A stretch of 64,000 nt of DNA, taken from contig CAWDUP010000007.1 in assembly GCA_963805505.1 (NCBI GenBank), positions 744,001 to 808,000 on the forward strand. Direction: 5' to 3'. Below are positions 33,641-42,671 of the stretch, piece by piece. A program made the position numbers and the translations under genes. How positions within the stretch are numbered: position 1 is the first letter of the stretch; the number at the start of each line of letters is the position of its first letter. Origin of the DNA: JANPBY01 sp963805505 (lineage in GTDB: Bacteria > Actinomycetota > Actinomycetes > DATJPE01). Under the pieces are notes generated by a model. That model was given only the letters and a program-made list of their open reading frames with translations, did no database searches and was not told the DNA's origin.

Positions 33641-34591
33641 CTACAAGCCTCGCGCTGATGGCTCCCCACCCAAGGCCGCTTCGCGGGCTTCGGCGGCGTC
33701 CAGCGCGTCCAAGCGGCGGTCTTCTCGCCGGGCTTCGCGCTCCGAGGCCTTGACCCACTGGAAGAAGATGATCACGACCACGAGCAGCGCCAGGACATCC
33801 CCGCTGGACCAGAGCAGGCCGCCTGCAATCTGTTGATCGTCAATGGGCGCGGGTCCCCAGGTGCGACCCAGCGCGTAGTACCAATCGCCTCCCAGCACCG
33901 TGGACGCGGACATGATCGAGATCCCCAGCCAGGCGTGGAAGGGCAGCACCATGAAGGAGGCCAGCATCCGAAAGCCGTAGGAGAGCCGGTTCGGCATCGG
34001 GTCCAGCCCAAGCAGCGGCCAGTACCAGAGGCAGCCCACCAGCAGAAAGTGCATGTGATTGAGCTCGTGAATGAGGTTGTTGCGCAGCGTCAGCTCGTAC
34101 AGGCCCGTGAAGTAGAGCGCGAACGGCGTGGCGATGAACAACAGGCCGGCAACGACGGGAAACGTGAGGACCTTGGCGGGCCAGGAGTGGATGACCGCGA
34201 GCAAGCCCCTCCTGGGTCGCGACGGCAACGTGCGTAGCGCCAAGGTGATGGGCGCCCCGAGGGCCAAGAACACCGGTGCAAACATCGCGAGCAGCATGTG
34301 CTGGAGCATGTGCACCCAGAGCAAGGTCGTGTCATAGGTCGCGAGACCGCTCTGCGTGGCGATCACCACGGTTCCCAGGCCGGCGCCGACGAAGGCGAAC
34401 GTGCGCCACGGCGACCAGTGATCGCCTCTGTTTCTCAGCTGCAGGGTCCCCGCGACGTACAACGTGCCGGCGATCACGACGAAGACCGCCGGGATCCAAG
34501 CGAAAGACCAAGCCGTCAACGCCTGGTGCCAGGTGAGCTCGGGCAGGACCCCCGAACCTCCGTCGTGGGCAGGCCAGGATCCGATCCCCAT
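33641..34591 (-). CDS. ctaG: Cytochrome c oxidase assembly protein CtaG-like (caa3_CtaG)
   Basis: A polytopic membrane protein of about 316 residues with seven to eight hydrophobic segments and the conserved pattern HMLQHMLLAMFAPVFLALGAPITLALR, NLIHELNHMHFLLVGCLWYWPLLGLDP and FHAWLGISIM. The caa3_CtaG family supports copper-centre assembly of cytochrome oxidase. It is next to ctaE and lies divergently to it. Start ambiguous: ATG at 34591 (MGIGSWP) is chosen, but a GTG at 34615 is possible. Confidence 0.88.
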   Translation of the reverse strand: MGIGSWPAHDGGSGVLPELTWHQALTAWSFAWIPAVFVVIAGTLYVAGTLQLRNRGDHWSPWRTFAFVGAGLGTVVIATQSGLATYDTTLLWVHMLQHMLLAMFAPVFLALGAPITLALRTLPSRPRRGLLAVIHSWPAKVLTFPVVAGLLFIATPFALYFTGLYELTLRNNLIHELNHMHFLLVGCLWYWPLLGLDPMPNRLSYGFRMLASFMVLPFHAWLGISIMSASTVLGGDWYYALGRTWGPAPIDDQQIAGGLLWSSGDVLALLVVVIIFFQWVKASEREARREDRRLDALDAAEAREAALGGEPSARGL

Positions 34592-34680
34592 CACGAACGC
34601 TGAGGTCGAACCCACAAAGTTCAGGATAGGCGCCCTCGACCCGGGGGTCGGGGGTGGACAGCGGGCCATGTCCTGCCATG

Positions 34681-35304
34681 ATGTCGACCGTGGCGACAGC
34701 TTCGGCGGTGACCCCTCGGCCCGCGCATCCGCATTCGGCGGCCAACCGACCCAACATGGTGTCCGTCGGGACCATCGTGTGGCTCAGTTCGGAGCTGATG
34801 TTCTTCGCCGCGCTGTTCGCGATGTACTTCACTTTGCGCGCTGTGAACGGCCCCGAAGTCTGGGCTCAGGGCACTGACCTGCTCAACGTCCCGTTCGCCA
34901 CGGTCAACACCACGATCCTCGTGCTCTCGTCGGTGACCTGTCAGCTCGGAGTCTTCGCGGCCGAACGTGGCGACGTGGTCGGCCTTCGACGCTGGTTCGT
35001 GATCACCTTCGTCATGGGAGCGATCTTCATCGGCGGTCAGGTCTTCGAATACACCGAACTGGTCAAGGAAGGCTTGACGTTGTCGAGCTCGGCCTACGGC
35101 TCGGTCTTCTACCTGCCCACCGGGTTCCACGGCCTGCACGTCACGGGCGGACTCATCGCGTTCCTGTTCATCTTGGGTCGCACCTACGCGGCGCGGCGCT
35201 TCACGCACGACCAGGCCACCAGCGCGATCGTCGTCTCCTACTACTGGCACTTCGTCGACGTTGTCTGGATCGGCCTGTTCGCGACCATCTATCTCATCCA
35301 GTGA
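34681..35304 (+). CDS. ctaE: Cytochrome c oxidase subunit III
   Basis: A 207-residue protein. It has five to seven membrane segments with the subunit-III motifs YFTLRAVNGPEVWA, FEYTELVKEG, YLPTGFHGLHVTGG and SYYWHFVDVVWI. It is part of the aa3 oxidase. The chosen start (ATG, MSTVATA) has no ribosome-binding site and may be leaderless; it starts in the divergent intergenic with ctaG. It overlaps qcrC by 4 bp. Confidence 0.95.
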   Translation: MSTVATASAVTPRPAHPHSAANRPNMVSVGTIVWLSSELMFFAALFAMYFTLRAVNGPEVWAQGTDLLNVPFATVNTTILVLSSVTCQLGVFAAERGDVVGLRRWFVITFVMGAIFIGGQVFEYTELVKEGLTLSSSAYGSVFYLPTGFHGLHVTGGLIAFLFILGRTYAARRFTHDQATSAIVVSYYWHFVDVVWIGLFATIYLIQ

Positions 35305-36104
35305 CGGGGAGCGCTGTGACCTCACTGTCGGCACGCCGACGACACCCGCTGGCCAAGGCGGTCGTGCTCGGGCTTGGCTTGGTTCTCGTGGGCTCGCTCT
35401 ACGCTGCCGCGCGTAGCACGGATGCTGGCGCGGCGGCTGTGACCGCGACGAGCCAGCAAGTGACCGAAGGGCGGCAGCTGTACGTCGCCGGCTGCTCCAG
35501 CTGTCATGGCCTCAACGCCCAGGGCACCTCGAACGGTCCGACCCTCATTGGCGTGGGAGCCGCGGCCGTCGACTTCCAGGTTGGCACTGGCCGGATGCCG
35601 CTGGCCGCCCCGGGCCCGCAAGCGGGTGGCGGGCCGGCAAGCTATTCAGACGAGCAGATCGCCGCGCTGGCCGGATATGTCGCCTCGCTGTCGCCTGGCC
35701 CGACCATCCCGTCGGCCGAGGAGCTGGACTACACAGATGCCGATCTGGCAGCCGGCGGGATCCTGTTCCGGACCAACTGCGCCTCTTGCCACAACTTTGC
35801 CGGATCGGGCGGCGCGCTGACGCGCGGCAAGCATGCTCCCCGGCTCACCGAGGCTGACCCCAGCAAGATCTGGGAGGCGATGATCACCGGTCCGCAGTCG
35901 ATGCCGGTCTTCGGCGACAAGACGCTGACGCCCGACGAGAAGCGACAAATCATCAAGTACATCCGAACCGTGGATGTTCTCCCGAACCCGGGTGGCCTTG
36001 CCCTTGGTCGGCTCGGGCCTGTGTCTGAGGGCATCTTCATCTGGATCGTAGGCATCATCCTGCTCGGCGCCGCCGCCGTCTGGATCGGGGCGAAGGTCTC
36101 ATGA
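35301..36104 (+). CDS. qcrC: Diheme cytochrome c subunit of the bcc complex
   Basis: A 267-residue protein anchored by an N-terminal membrane segment (residues ~17-37) and a C-terminal one. Two CxxCH haem-binding motifs are seen (CSSCHG near residue 70 and CASCHN near residue 157). It passes electrons from the Rieske/b-type core to the aa3 oxidase in actinobacterial bcc-aa3 supercomplexes. Translationally coupled by GTGA and ATGA overlaps to ctaE and qcrA. Confidence 0.96.
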   Translation: MTGSAVTSLSARRRHPLAKAVVLGLGLVLVGSLYAAARSTDAGAAAVTATSQQVTEGRQLYVAGCSSCHGLNAQGTSNGPTLIGVGAAAVDFQVGTGRMPLAAPGPQAGGGPASYSDEQIAALAGYVASLSPGPTIPSAEELDYTDADLAAGGILFRTNCASCHNFAGSGGALTRGKHAPRLTEADPSKIWEAMITGPQSMPVFGDKTLTPDEKRQIIKYIRTVDVLPNPGGLALGRLGPVSEGIFIWIVGIILLGAAAVWIGAKVS

Positions 36105-37189
36105 GCGATCTGACGACCGGGTCGGCTGACGGAGTGGCTCAGCAGCCGGAGCTTCCAGCCACCAACGCCGCCGACGGCGCGCCGGACCCTTCGCTGTCGG
36201 TGGAGCGGCTTGCCCCTGGGCTGCCCGCCCACCAGCCACGGATGTCCGATCTCGACCCACGGGCAGCCCGTCGCAACGAGCGCCAGGTCGCCCTCGCCTT
36301 CGGCCTCTCTGCCCTGGCCACCCTCGGCTTCATCGTCGCCTTCGTCGCCTTCCCCCGCGCCGACGAGACCATCGTCATCATCCCTGGTTTGCTCGAACCC
36401 TCGGCGTCCAACTTCTTCCTCGGCCTGTCGCTCGGAATGGCCATCTTGCTCATCGGCATCGGCGCCATCCACTGGGCGAAGAAGTTGATGGTCGACGAGG
36501 AGATCGTCGAAGAACGCCACCGCGTCGACTCTCCACCCGAGGATCGAGAGGCGTTCGAAGAGATCCTCATCGAAGGCGTCGACGAGAGCGGCATCCGTCA
36601 GCGGTCACTGATCCGACGCACCTTGCTCGGCGCGATGCTGCTGCTGCCGCTTCCAGCGCTCGTCATGCTCCGCGACCTCGGCCCGCTGCCGAGGACCAAG
36701 CTCCGCGAAACGATCATCTACCCCGGCGTTCGTATCGTCACTGACGGCCCGGCTCCCCTCCCCCTGCGCCCCGAGGACATCCCGATCGGTGGTCTGGTCA
36801 ACGCGATACCAGCCAACCTTCCAGAGGTCGAGGAGGAAGAGGGCACGCTGAACGCTCGCGCCAAGGCCACCCTCATGCTGATCAGGCTGCGGCCCGAAGA
36901 GATCGTGGCCCAGCAGGGGGACGACTGGGACGTGGCTGGGATCTTGTGCTTCTCCAAGGTCTGCACCCACGTCGGCTGCCCGTTGGGGCTGTACGAACAG
37001 CGCTCCCACCACATGCTCTGCCCGTGCCACCAGTCGACGTTCGATCTCGCTGATGCTGGTCAGGTGATCTTCGGTCCGGCGGCCCGGTCGCTTCCCCAGC
37101 TCGCGATCGACGTCGACTCCGAGGGCTACATCGTTGCCCGCGACGACTTCACGCAGCCCGTCGGCCCGAGTTTCTGGGAGCGCGGATGA
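36101..37189 (+). CDS. qcrA: Rieske iron-sulfur subunit of the bcc complex
   Basis: A 362-residue protein. About three membrane segments precede a C-terminal Rieske domain with CTHVGCPLG and CPCHQSTFD binding the 2Fe-2S cluster by two Cys and two His. Extra N-terminal membrane segments are usual for the actinobacterial type. It overlaps qcrC and qcrB by 4 bp (ATGA), consistent with one operon. Confidence 0.96.
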   Translation: MSDLTTGSADGVAQQPELPATNAADGAPDPSLSVERLAPGLPAHQPRMSDLDPRAARRNERQVALAFGLSALATLGFIVAFVAFPRADETIVIIPGLLEPSASNFFLGLSLGMAILLIGIGAIHWAKKLMVDEEIVEERHRVDSPPEDREAFEEILIEGVDESGIRQRSLIRRTLLGAMLLLPLPALVMLRDLGPLPRTKLRETIIYPGVRIVTDGPAPLPLRPEDIPIGGLVNAIPANLPEVEEEEGTLNARAKATLMLIRLRPEEIVAQQGDDWDVAGILCFSKVCTHVGCPLGLYEQRSHHMLCPCHQSTFDLADAGQVIFGPAARSLPQLAIDVDSEGYIVARDDFTQPVGPSFWERG

Positions 37190-38835
37190 GCAGCCCAGCC
37201 ACTCCGATCGGCAAGGTGGGCGTCTACCTCGATGACCGCACAGCCGGCGCGACCCTGCTGCGCAAGAACATGCGCAAGGTCTTCCCTGACCACTGGTCGT
37301 TCATGCTCGGCGAGATCGCGCTCTACACGTTCATCATCCTGCTGCTGACCGGCACCTATCTGACATTGTTCTTCAAGCCGTCGATGGTCGAGGTCATCTA
37401 TCACGGGTCCTACGTGCCGCTCAACGGTGTGAAGATGTCGGAGGCCTACTCCTCCACGCTCGACATCTCCTTCGATATCCGTGGCGGCCTGCTCATGCGG
37501 CAGGTGCACCACTGGTCCGCCCTGATCTTCGTCGCGGCCATCTCCGTGCACGTGTTCCGGATCTTCTTCACCGGGGCATTCCGCAAGCCACGCGAGTTCA
37601 ACTGGCTCATCGGTGTCGGACTGCTCACGATGGGGATTCTCGAGGGCTTCGCCGGCTACTCGCTCCCCGACGACCTGCTGTCCGGCACCGGGCTTCGCAT
37701 CGCCGAGGGCATCGTTCAGGCGATCCCCGTCGTCGGCACCTACCTGGCCATGTTCGTCTTCGGTGGTGAGTTCCCGGGCGACGACTTCATCCCGCGCCTG
37801 TATTCCGTCCACATCCTGCTGATCCCGGGCGCGATCCTCGCGCTGATCAGCGTGCACCTGCTCATGGTCGTCTTCCACAAGCACACGCAATACCCCGGAC
37901 CTGGTCGCACGGAGAAGAACGTCGTCGGCTATCCCCTGCTGCCGGTCTACGTCGCCAAGGCGGGCGGCTTCTTCTTCATCGTGTTCGGGATCTGCGTGCT
38001 GCTCTCGGCCATAGCCACGATCAACCCGGTTTGGTTGTTCGGCCCGTACAACCCCTCGCAGATCACCGCTGGCTCTCAGCCGGACTGGTACATCGGTTTC
38101 CTCGACGGCATGCTGCGCATCTTCCCCAACTGGGAGACGACCGCCTTCGGACACACGATCAGCTGGAACATCTTCATCCCGGCGGTAGTGCTGCCGGGGA
38201 TCATGTTCACCGCCTTGGCGCTCTACCCCTTCATCGAGGCCTGGGTCACGGGCGACAAACGCGAGCACCACCTGCTGGACCGTCCTCGCAACCAGCCGAC
38301 CCGCACTGGGCTCGGCGTGATGGCGATCACCTTCTACATTCTGCTCTGGATTGCCGGCGCCAACGACATCATTGCCACGCACTTCGATGTCTCGATCAAC
38401 GCGATGATCTGGTTCGTCCGCATCGGTGTCTTCGTGCTACCCCCGATCGCCTACCTGATCACCAAGCGCACCTGCATCGGTCTGCAGCGCAAGGATCGCG
38501 AACGCCTCCTGCACGGTCGAGAGACCGGCGTCATCCGCCGCCTCCCGTCGGGTGAGTTCATCGAGGTGCACGCTCCCATCAGCGACGAGGAACGCGTGAC
38601 GCTCCTGCAGGCGGGCTCGAAGCGTGAACTCGCGCTGCCGCCCCCCGAGACGATCGACGAGAACGGTGTCCCCGCCCCGAACGGCGCCGTAGCACGTACT
38701 CGCTCACGGCTGTCTCGCTGGTACTTCGGGGAGAACGTGCACGATCCCTCCCCACAGGAGCTCCACGACGCGGCACACCACGCCCAAGAGCTTGCCGAGG
38801 AGCAGCAGCGCCAGCTCGACGCCGACCCGCACTGA
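37186..38835 (+). CDS. qcrB: Cytochrome b subunit of the bcc complex
   Basis: A 549-residue polytopic quinol oxidising subunit. Haem-ligating His pairs are in RQVHHWSALIFVAAISVHVFR and VHLLMVVFHKHTQ, with the quinol-site motif PDWYIGFLDG. The long charged cytoplasmic C-terminus (about residues 430-549) is characteristic of actinobacterial QcrB. It is the last gene of ctaE-qcrCAB. Confidence 0.97.
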   Translation: MSSPATPIGKVGVYLDDRTAGATLLRKNMRKVFPDHWSFMLGEIALYTFIILLLTGTYLTLFFKPSMVEVIYHGSYVPLNGVKMSEAYSSTLDISFDIRGGLLMRQVHHWSALIFVAAISVHVFRIFFTGAFRKPREFNWLIGVGLLTMGILEGFAGYSLPDDLLSGTGLRIAEGIVQAIPVVGTYLAMFVFGGEFPGDDFIPRLYSVHILLIPGAILALISVHLLMVVFHKHTQYPGPGRTEKNVVGYPLLPVYVAKAGGFFFIVFGICVLLSAIATINPVWLFGPYNPSQITAGSQPDWYIGFLDGMLRIFPNWETTAFGHTISWNIFIPAVVLPGIMFTALALYPFIEAWVTGDKREHHLLDRPRNQPTRTGLGVMAITFYILLWIAGANDIIATHFDVSINAMIWFVRIGVFVLPPIAYLITKRTCIGLQRKDRERLLHGRETGVIRRLPSGEFIEVHAPISDEERVTLLQAGSKRELALPPPETIDENGVPAPNGAVARTRSRLSRWYFGENVHDPSPQELHDAAHHAQELAEEQQRQLDADPH

Positions 38836-39218
38836 CCAACACGCGCCCGAACGGACCCGCAGCTACCGATCCGCTGCAGGGTCGGGTCGAAGAGTTTCGT
38901 TGAGAACACGCGGCGCAGCCGCGGTGAAGCAGAAACTCGCAGACCCGAACCACCAGCCCCGCCACCGCCTGACCACCCGATCCTGGCCGGGAGGTCCGGG
39001 TCGAAGAGTTTCGTTGAGAACACGCGGCGCAGCCGCGGTGAAGCAGAAACTCGCAGACCCGAACCCGCCGGCCCCAGCCCCCGCCTGAGCACCCGATCTG
39101 GCCGGGAGGTTCGGGTCGAAGAGTTTCGTTGAGAACACGCGGCGCAGCCGCGGTGAAGCAGAAACTCGCAGACCCGGACCTCCTGGCCCGGTTGCCGGTG
39201 ACCTACGCAGACCAGCGC
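38836..39218. other. Repeat-containing intergenic region
   Basis: Between the convergent qcrB and L,D-transpeptidase stops there is no supported gene. The stretch contains three copies of a 67-bp structured repeat separated by related spacers of about 47 bp. Short open frames over it on both strands are repeat translations and not genes. Confidence 0.8.
38883..39178. repeat. Three 67-bp structured (REP-like) repeats in tandem
   Basis: Copies lie at about 38883-38949, 38997-39063 and 39112-39178, with spacings of 114 and 115 bp between starts. They are all in the same orientation and near identical. Each is an imperfect palindrome: outer arms GGGTC/GACCC and GAGTTTC/GAAACTC, and an inner hairpin CGCGGC-GCA-GCCGCG. 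Spacers are also similar to one another, with shared GGCCGGGAGGT and CACCCGAT segments. The structure may fold as RNA or as a cruciform. Confidence 0.92.
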
Positions 39219-40385
39219 CTAGAGCGCGCTACCGGCCGTCCACTGCGACCAGCTGACGTTCCAGTCGGTCCACCCGTTCCCCGACTCCAACTGCCGGTCC
39301 GAGCCGGTGAATTCGACCGGATCGCCGATCTTGGACTGCTCGAACATCCACTTCGCATCTTCCAGGGACATTCCCGTACAGCCGTGCGAGACGTTGGTGT
39401 GGCCCTGGTTCGCCACGGACCACGGAGCCGCGTGGAGGAACTCCCCCGACCAGGTCAGCCGCATGGCGTACTCGACCTTGAGGCGGTAGTAGTCCGGAGA
39501 GTCCTTCGGGATGTCGATCGTCGCGGCGTCCATCACCCGGTAGCGCTCCTTGCTGGTGATGACCTTGATGCCCTCCCGGGTGATGAACCCGTCCTTACCC
39601 GTCGTGATCGGGATGACCCGAACTTCCTTGCCGCCCTCGGTGACCGTCATCGTGTGCTTCTCGATGTCGACGGTGCTCACCGTGGCGCTGCCGATCGTGA
39701 ACGGAATCGTCCGGTCCTCGGCTCCCCACACCCCGCCTCCGGCCTGGACGCCCTCGAGGTGAACCCCGACGCTGACCTGCGTGTCAGCCGGCCAGTACGT
39801 CTTCGGCCGCCAGTGCAGCTCATGGTCGGAGATCCAGCTCCAGGAGCCGAGCACCTCTCGTGAGGTGGTGACCGACAGCCCCCGCTGAACAGCCGCCCGG
39901 TCGGTGACCGGAGCACTCAGCCGCACGATGATCGGCATTCCGACACCTACGGTCTGGCCGGCGATCGGCGAGATGCTGGTGGTCAGCTCGGCCTTGGGCT
40001 TCACGGTCTTGAAGGTGGACACCGCAACCGAGCTGTGGCCGGTCGCGTCCACCGCACGGGCGACGACCGTGTAGGTGGTGGCGAAACGCAGGGAGGAGCC
40101 AGCCGAGCGCCACACCCCGTCCGGCTCGATAGACCCCTTGACCTTGTGGTGCGCGCCGGTGACCCGAACGGAGCTGAGGGTCCCGTCCTTAGCCCTGACC
40201 ACGATCAGCTTGCTCGGGTCGACCTTCTTCTTGCCCAGTCTGGGACTGACCTTGATCGAGGCCTGCGAGTACCCCGCCGCGGCAGCCGACGGCCCTCCTG
40301 CGTTCGACGCCGTCGTGGCGTCGGCCGCCTGACAGGCAGTCACCGCCAAAGCGACGACGACGAGCAGGGCCGGAAGGCGCTTCAC
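39219..40385 (-). CDS. L,D-transpeptidase lipoprotein
   Basis: About 388 residues from the GTG giving MKRLPALL; a longer frame starts 13 codons upstream. The lipobox is VTACQ, so the mature protein is lipid anchored. Two Ig-like extracytoplasmic domains (about residues 55-235) precede a C-terminal YkuD domain with the catalytic motif HTNVSHGCTGMS (Cys in HGC). Such enzymes create 3-3 cross-links in peptidoglycan. It sits between the two halves of the respiratory cluster on the minus strand, with the ctaF stop 155 bp upstream of its start. Confidence 0.93.
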   Translation of the reverse strand: MKRLPALLVVVALAVTACQAADATTASNAGGPSAAAAGYSQASIKVSPRLGKKKVDPSKLIVVRAKDGTLSSVRVTGAHHKVKGSIEPDGVWRSAGSSLRFATTYTVVARAVDATGHSSVAVSTFKTVKPKAELTTSISPIAGQTVGVGMPIIVRLSAPVTDRAAVQRGLSVTTSREVLGSWSWISDHELHWRPKTYWPADTQVSVGVHLEGVQAGGGVWGAEDRTIPFTIGSATVSTVDIEKHTMTVTEGGKEVRVIPITTGKDGFITREGIKVITSKERYRVMDAATIDIPKDSPDYYRLKVEYAMRLTWSGEFLHAAPWSVANQGHTNVSHGCTGMSLEDAKWMFEQSKIGDPVEFTGSDRQLESGNGWTDWNVSWSQWTAGSAL

Positions 40386-40539
40386 AGGGGAAGCATCGGT
40401 CCGGTGGGAGCCGAACGTGAGCACGTCAAGAGCCTCAATACGTCAGTGTTGGGCGCGAAGGGTCCACCTTGCGCAGGATCAGGTGTTCGTCTATCAGTAT
40501 GCGCCAAATTCAGTCTGCGCGTAATCCGCTAGACCGCGC

Positions 40540-40935
40540 TCAGTGAGCGTGGTCCCCGCGGTAGAACTCGAAGACGAATCCAGTCACGGACAGGAGCAAG
40601 AAGAACATGCCCGCGATAGCCAGCCACCAACCAAACACGGTACCAAGAGCTGTCACGGAAGCGCTCGCCGCCACGGCGAGGGGCATCCAGCTGTAGGGGG
40701 CAAAGACCCCCAGGTCTCCCGCGCCGTCACTGATGTCGGCCGCGGGGTTGTCCTCGGGTCGTTCGTCGATCCGCCGGGCGGTGAACAACAGGTAGTAGCC
40801 GACGAGAAACGTCATGAACGTCGTGAACGCGAGGGCGGTAGTGCCAGCCACCTCGTGGGAGAGGAACCAGTAGGCGATCGTCGAGACGCCCATGAAGCAC
40901 AAGAATCCGATGAAGATGCGACCTTCGACCTTCAC
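40540..40935 (-). CDS. ctaF: Cytochrome c oxidase subunit IV (actinobacterial CtaF)
   Basis: A 131-residue membrane protein with about four helices. MKVEGRIFIGF and the His at the YRGDHAH C-terminus match the small actinobacterial oxidase subunit IV. Stop to start of ctaD is 2 bp and ctaC-ctaD-ctaF form one operon. Confidence 0.93.
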   Translation of the reverse strand: MKVEGRIFIGFLCFMGVSTIAYWFLSHEVAGTTALAFTTFMTFLVGYYLLFTARRIDERPEDNPAADISDGAGDLGVFAPYSWMPLAVAASASVTALGTVFGWWLAIAGMFFLLLSVTGFVFEFYRGDHAH

Positions 40936-40937
40936 GG

Positions 40938-42671
40938 CTAGGCCTCCGATCCTCGCTGTGAGTCTGAGCTTGATCCGGTACCCGCGGCCAGCGCCACCAG
41001 ATCTGGTCCACCGCCGGCCGCGATCTCGGGGTAGTGCAGATCGAACGCCGGCGACTCAGAACGGATCCGCGGGAGGCTGACGAAGTTGTGCCGAGGCGGC
41101 GGGCAGGACGTCGCCCACTCCAGCGAGCGGCCCCAGCCCCAGGGATCGTCGGTCTCGACGAGAGGAGCGGTCTTGGCCGTTCGGTAGACGTTCCACAGGA
41201 AGGGGAAGGTGGACGCGCCGAGCACGAAGGCGAAGATCGTCGAGAACGAGTTGAGGAAGGTGAAACCGTCACCCGGCAGGTAGTCGGCGTATCGACGCGG
41301 CATGCCCTCAGCGCCCAGCCAGTGCTGCACGAGGAAGGTGCCCTGGAAACCGACGAACAGCAGCCAGAAGTGGATCTTGCCCAGCCGCTCGTCGAGCATC
41401 CGGCCGGTCATCTTCGGCCACCAGAAGTAGAAGCCCGCGAACATCGAGAAGACCACGGTGCCGAACACGACATAGTGGAAGTGGGCCACCACGAAATAGC
41501 TGTCGGAGATCGGGAAGTCCAAGGGTGGGGAGGACAAGATGATCCCGGTCAGACCCCCGAACAGGAAGGTCACGAGGAAGCCGATCGACCACAGCATCGG
41601 GGTGTCAAAGCTCAACGATCCGCGCCACATCGTGCCGATCCAGTTGAAGAACTTCACCCCGGTCGGGACTGCGATGAGCATGGTCATGAAGGCGAAGAAC
41701 GGCAAAAGCACGGCACCCGTGACGTACATGTGGTGCGCCCAGACCGCGACCGACAGAGCACCGATCGAGAGCGTGGCCAAGACCAGAGTCTTGTAGCCGA
41801 ACAAGGGCTTACGGCTGAAGACGGGGAGGATCTCGCTGACGATGCCGAAGAACGGCAAGGCGATGATGTAGACCTCAGGGTGACCGAAGAACCAGAACAG
41901 GTGCTGCCACAGGATGGGGCCGCCGTTGGCCGCCTCGAACACCTGGGACCCGAAGATGCGGTCCGCTTCGAGCACGAGAAGTGCGGCAGCGAGCACCGGG
42001 AAGGCCATCAGGACGAGGATCGACGTCACCAAGATGTTCCACGTGAAGATCGGCATCCGGAACATGGTCATCCCAGGCGCCCGCATGCAGAAGATCGTGG
42101 TGATGAAGTTGACACCTCCGAGGATGGTGCCAAGCCCGCTCAGGACGAAACCCATGATCCACAGATCTGCGCCGACACCGGGAGAGTTGACGATGTCGTT
42201 GAGTGGGGCGTAGGCGAACCAACCGAAGGCCGCGGCGCCGCCCGGGGTGAAGAACCCCGAAACGACGATGAGCCCGCCGAACAAGAACAGCCAGTAGCTG
42301 AACATGTTCAGGCGGGGGAACGCGACGTCTGGGGAGCCGATCTGCAAGGGCATGATCACGTTGGCGAAGCCGACGAACAGAGGCGTCGCGAACAGCAGCA
42401 GCATGATCGAACCGTGCATCGTGAAGAGCTGGTTGTACTGCTCCTTGCTCACGAACTGCAGCCCCGGGACGGCGAGCTCGGCCCGCATGACCATGGCCAT
42501 CGCGCCGGCGAACAGGAAGAAGACGAAGGAGGTGATCAGATAGAGATAACCGATCGTCTTGTGGTCGGTCGTTGTGACCCAACGGACGATGATCTTGCCG
42601 CGCGGTTCGCGCACCCTTCGCGGTGGCGCGAGAGTCGTGGTGGGAGCGCCAGGCTCTTCCAGAAGAGTCAC
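40938..42671 (-). CDS. ctaD: Cytochrome c oxidase subunit I
   Basis: A 577-residue haem-copper oxidase core. Visible are the low-spin haem His in MHGSIML, FGHPEVYIIALPFFGIVSE (His-Tyr cross-link motif with the conserved Glu), AHHMY (CuB ligands) and AHFHYVVFG. Twelve or so membrane helices. It overlaps ctaC by 4 bp. Confidence 0.97.
   Translation of the reverse strand: MTLLEEPGAPTTTLAPPRRVREPRGKIIVRWVTTTDHKTIGYLYLITSFVFFLFAGAMAMVMRAELAVPGLQFVSKEQYNQLFTMHGSIMLLLFATPLFVGFANVIMPLQIGSPDVAFPRLNMFSYWLFLFGGLIVVSGFFTPGGAAAFGWFAYAPLNDIVNSPGVGADLWIMGFVLSGLGTILGGVNFITTIFCMRAPGMTMFRMPIFTWNILVTSILVLMAFPVLAAALLVLEADRIFGSQVFEAANGGPILWQHLFWFFGHPEVYIIALPFFGIVSEILPVFSRKPLFGYKTLVLATLSIGALSVAVWAHHMYVTGAVLLPFFAFMTMLIAVPTGVKFFNWIGTMWRGSLSFDTPMLWSIGFLVTFLFGGLTGIILSSPPLDFPISDSYFVVAHFHYVVFGTVVFSMFAGFYFWWPKMTGRMLDERLGKIHFWLLFVGFQGTFLVQHWLGAEGMPRRYADYLPGDGFTFLNSFSTIFAFVLGASTFPFLWNVYRTAKTAPLVETDDPWGWGRSLEWATSCPPPRHNFVSLPRIRSESPAFDLHYPEIAAGGGPDLVALAAGTGSSSDSQRGSEA

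Noticed and set aside
38883..39178. CRISPR array
   Set aside because: The unit is 67 bp, spacers are ~47 bp and similar to one another, only three copies are present and no cas gene is near.
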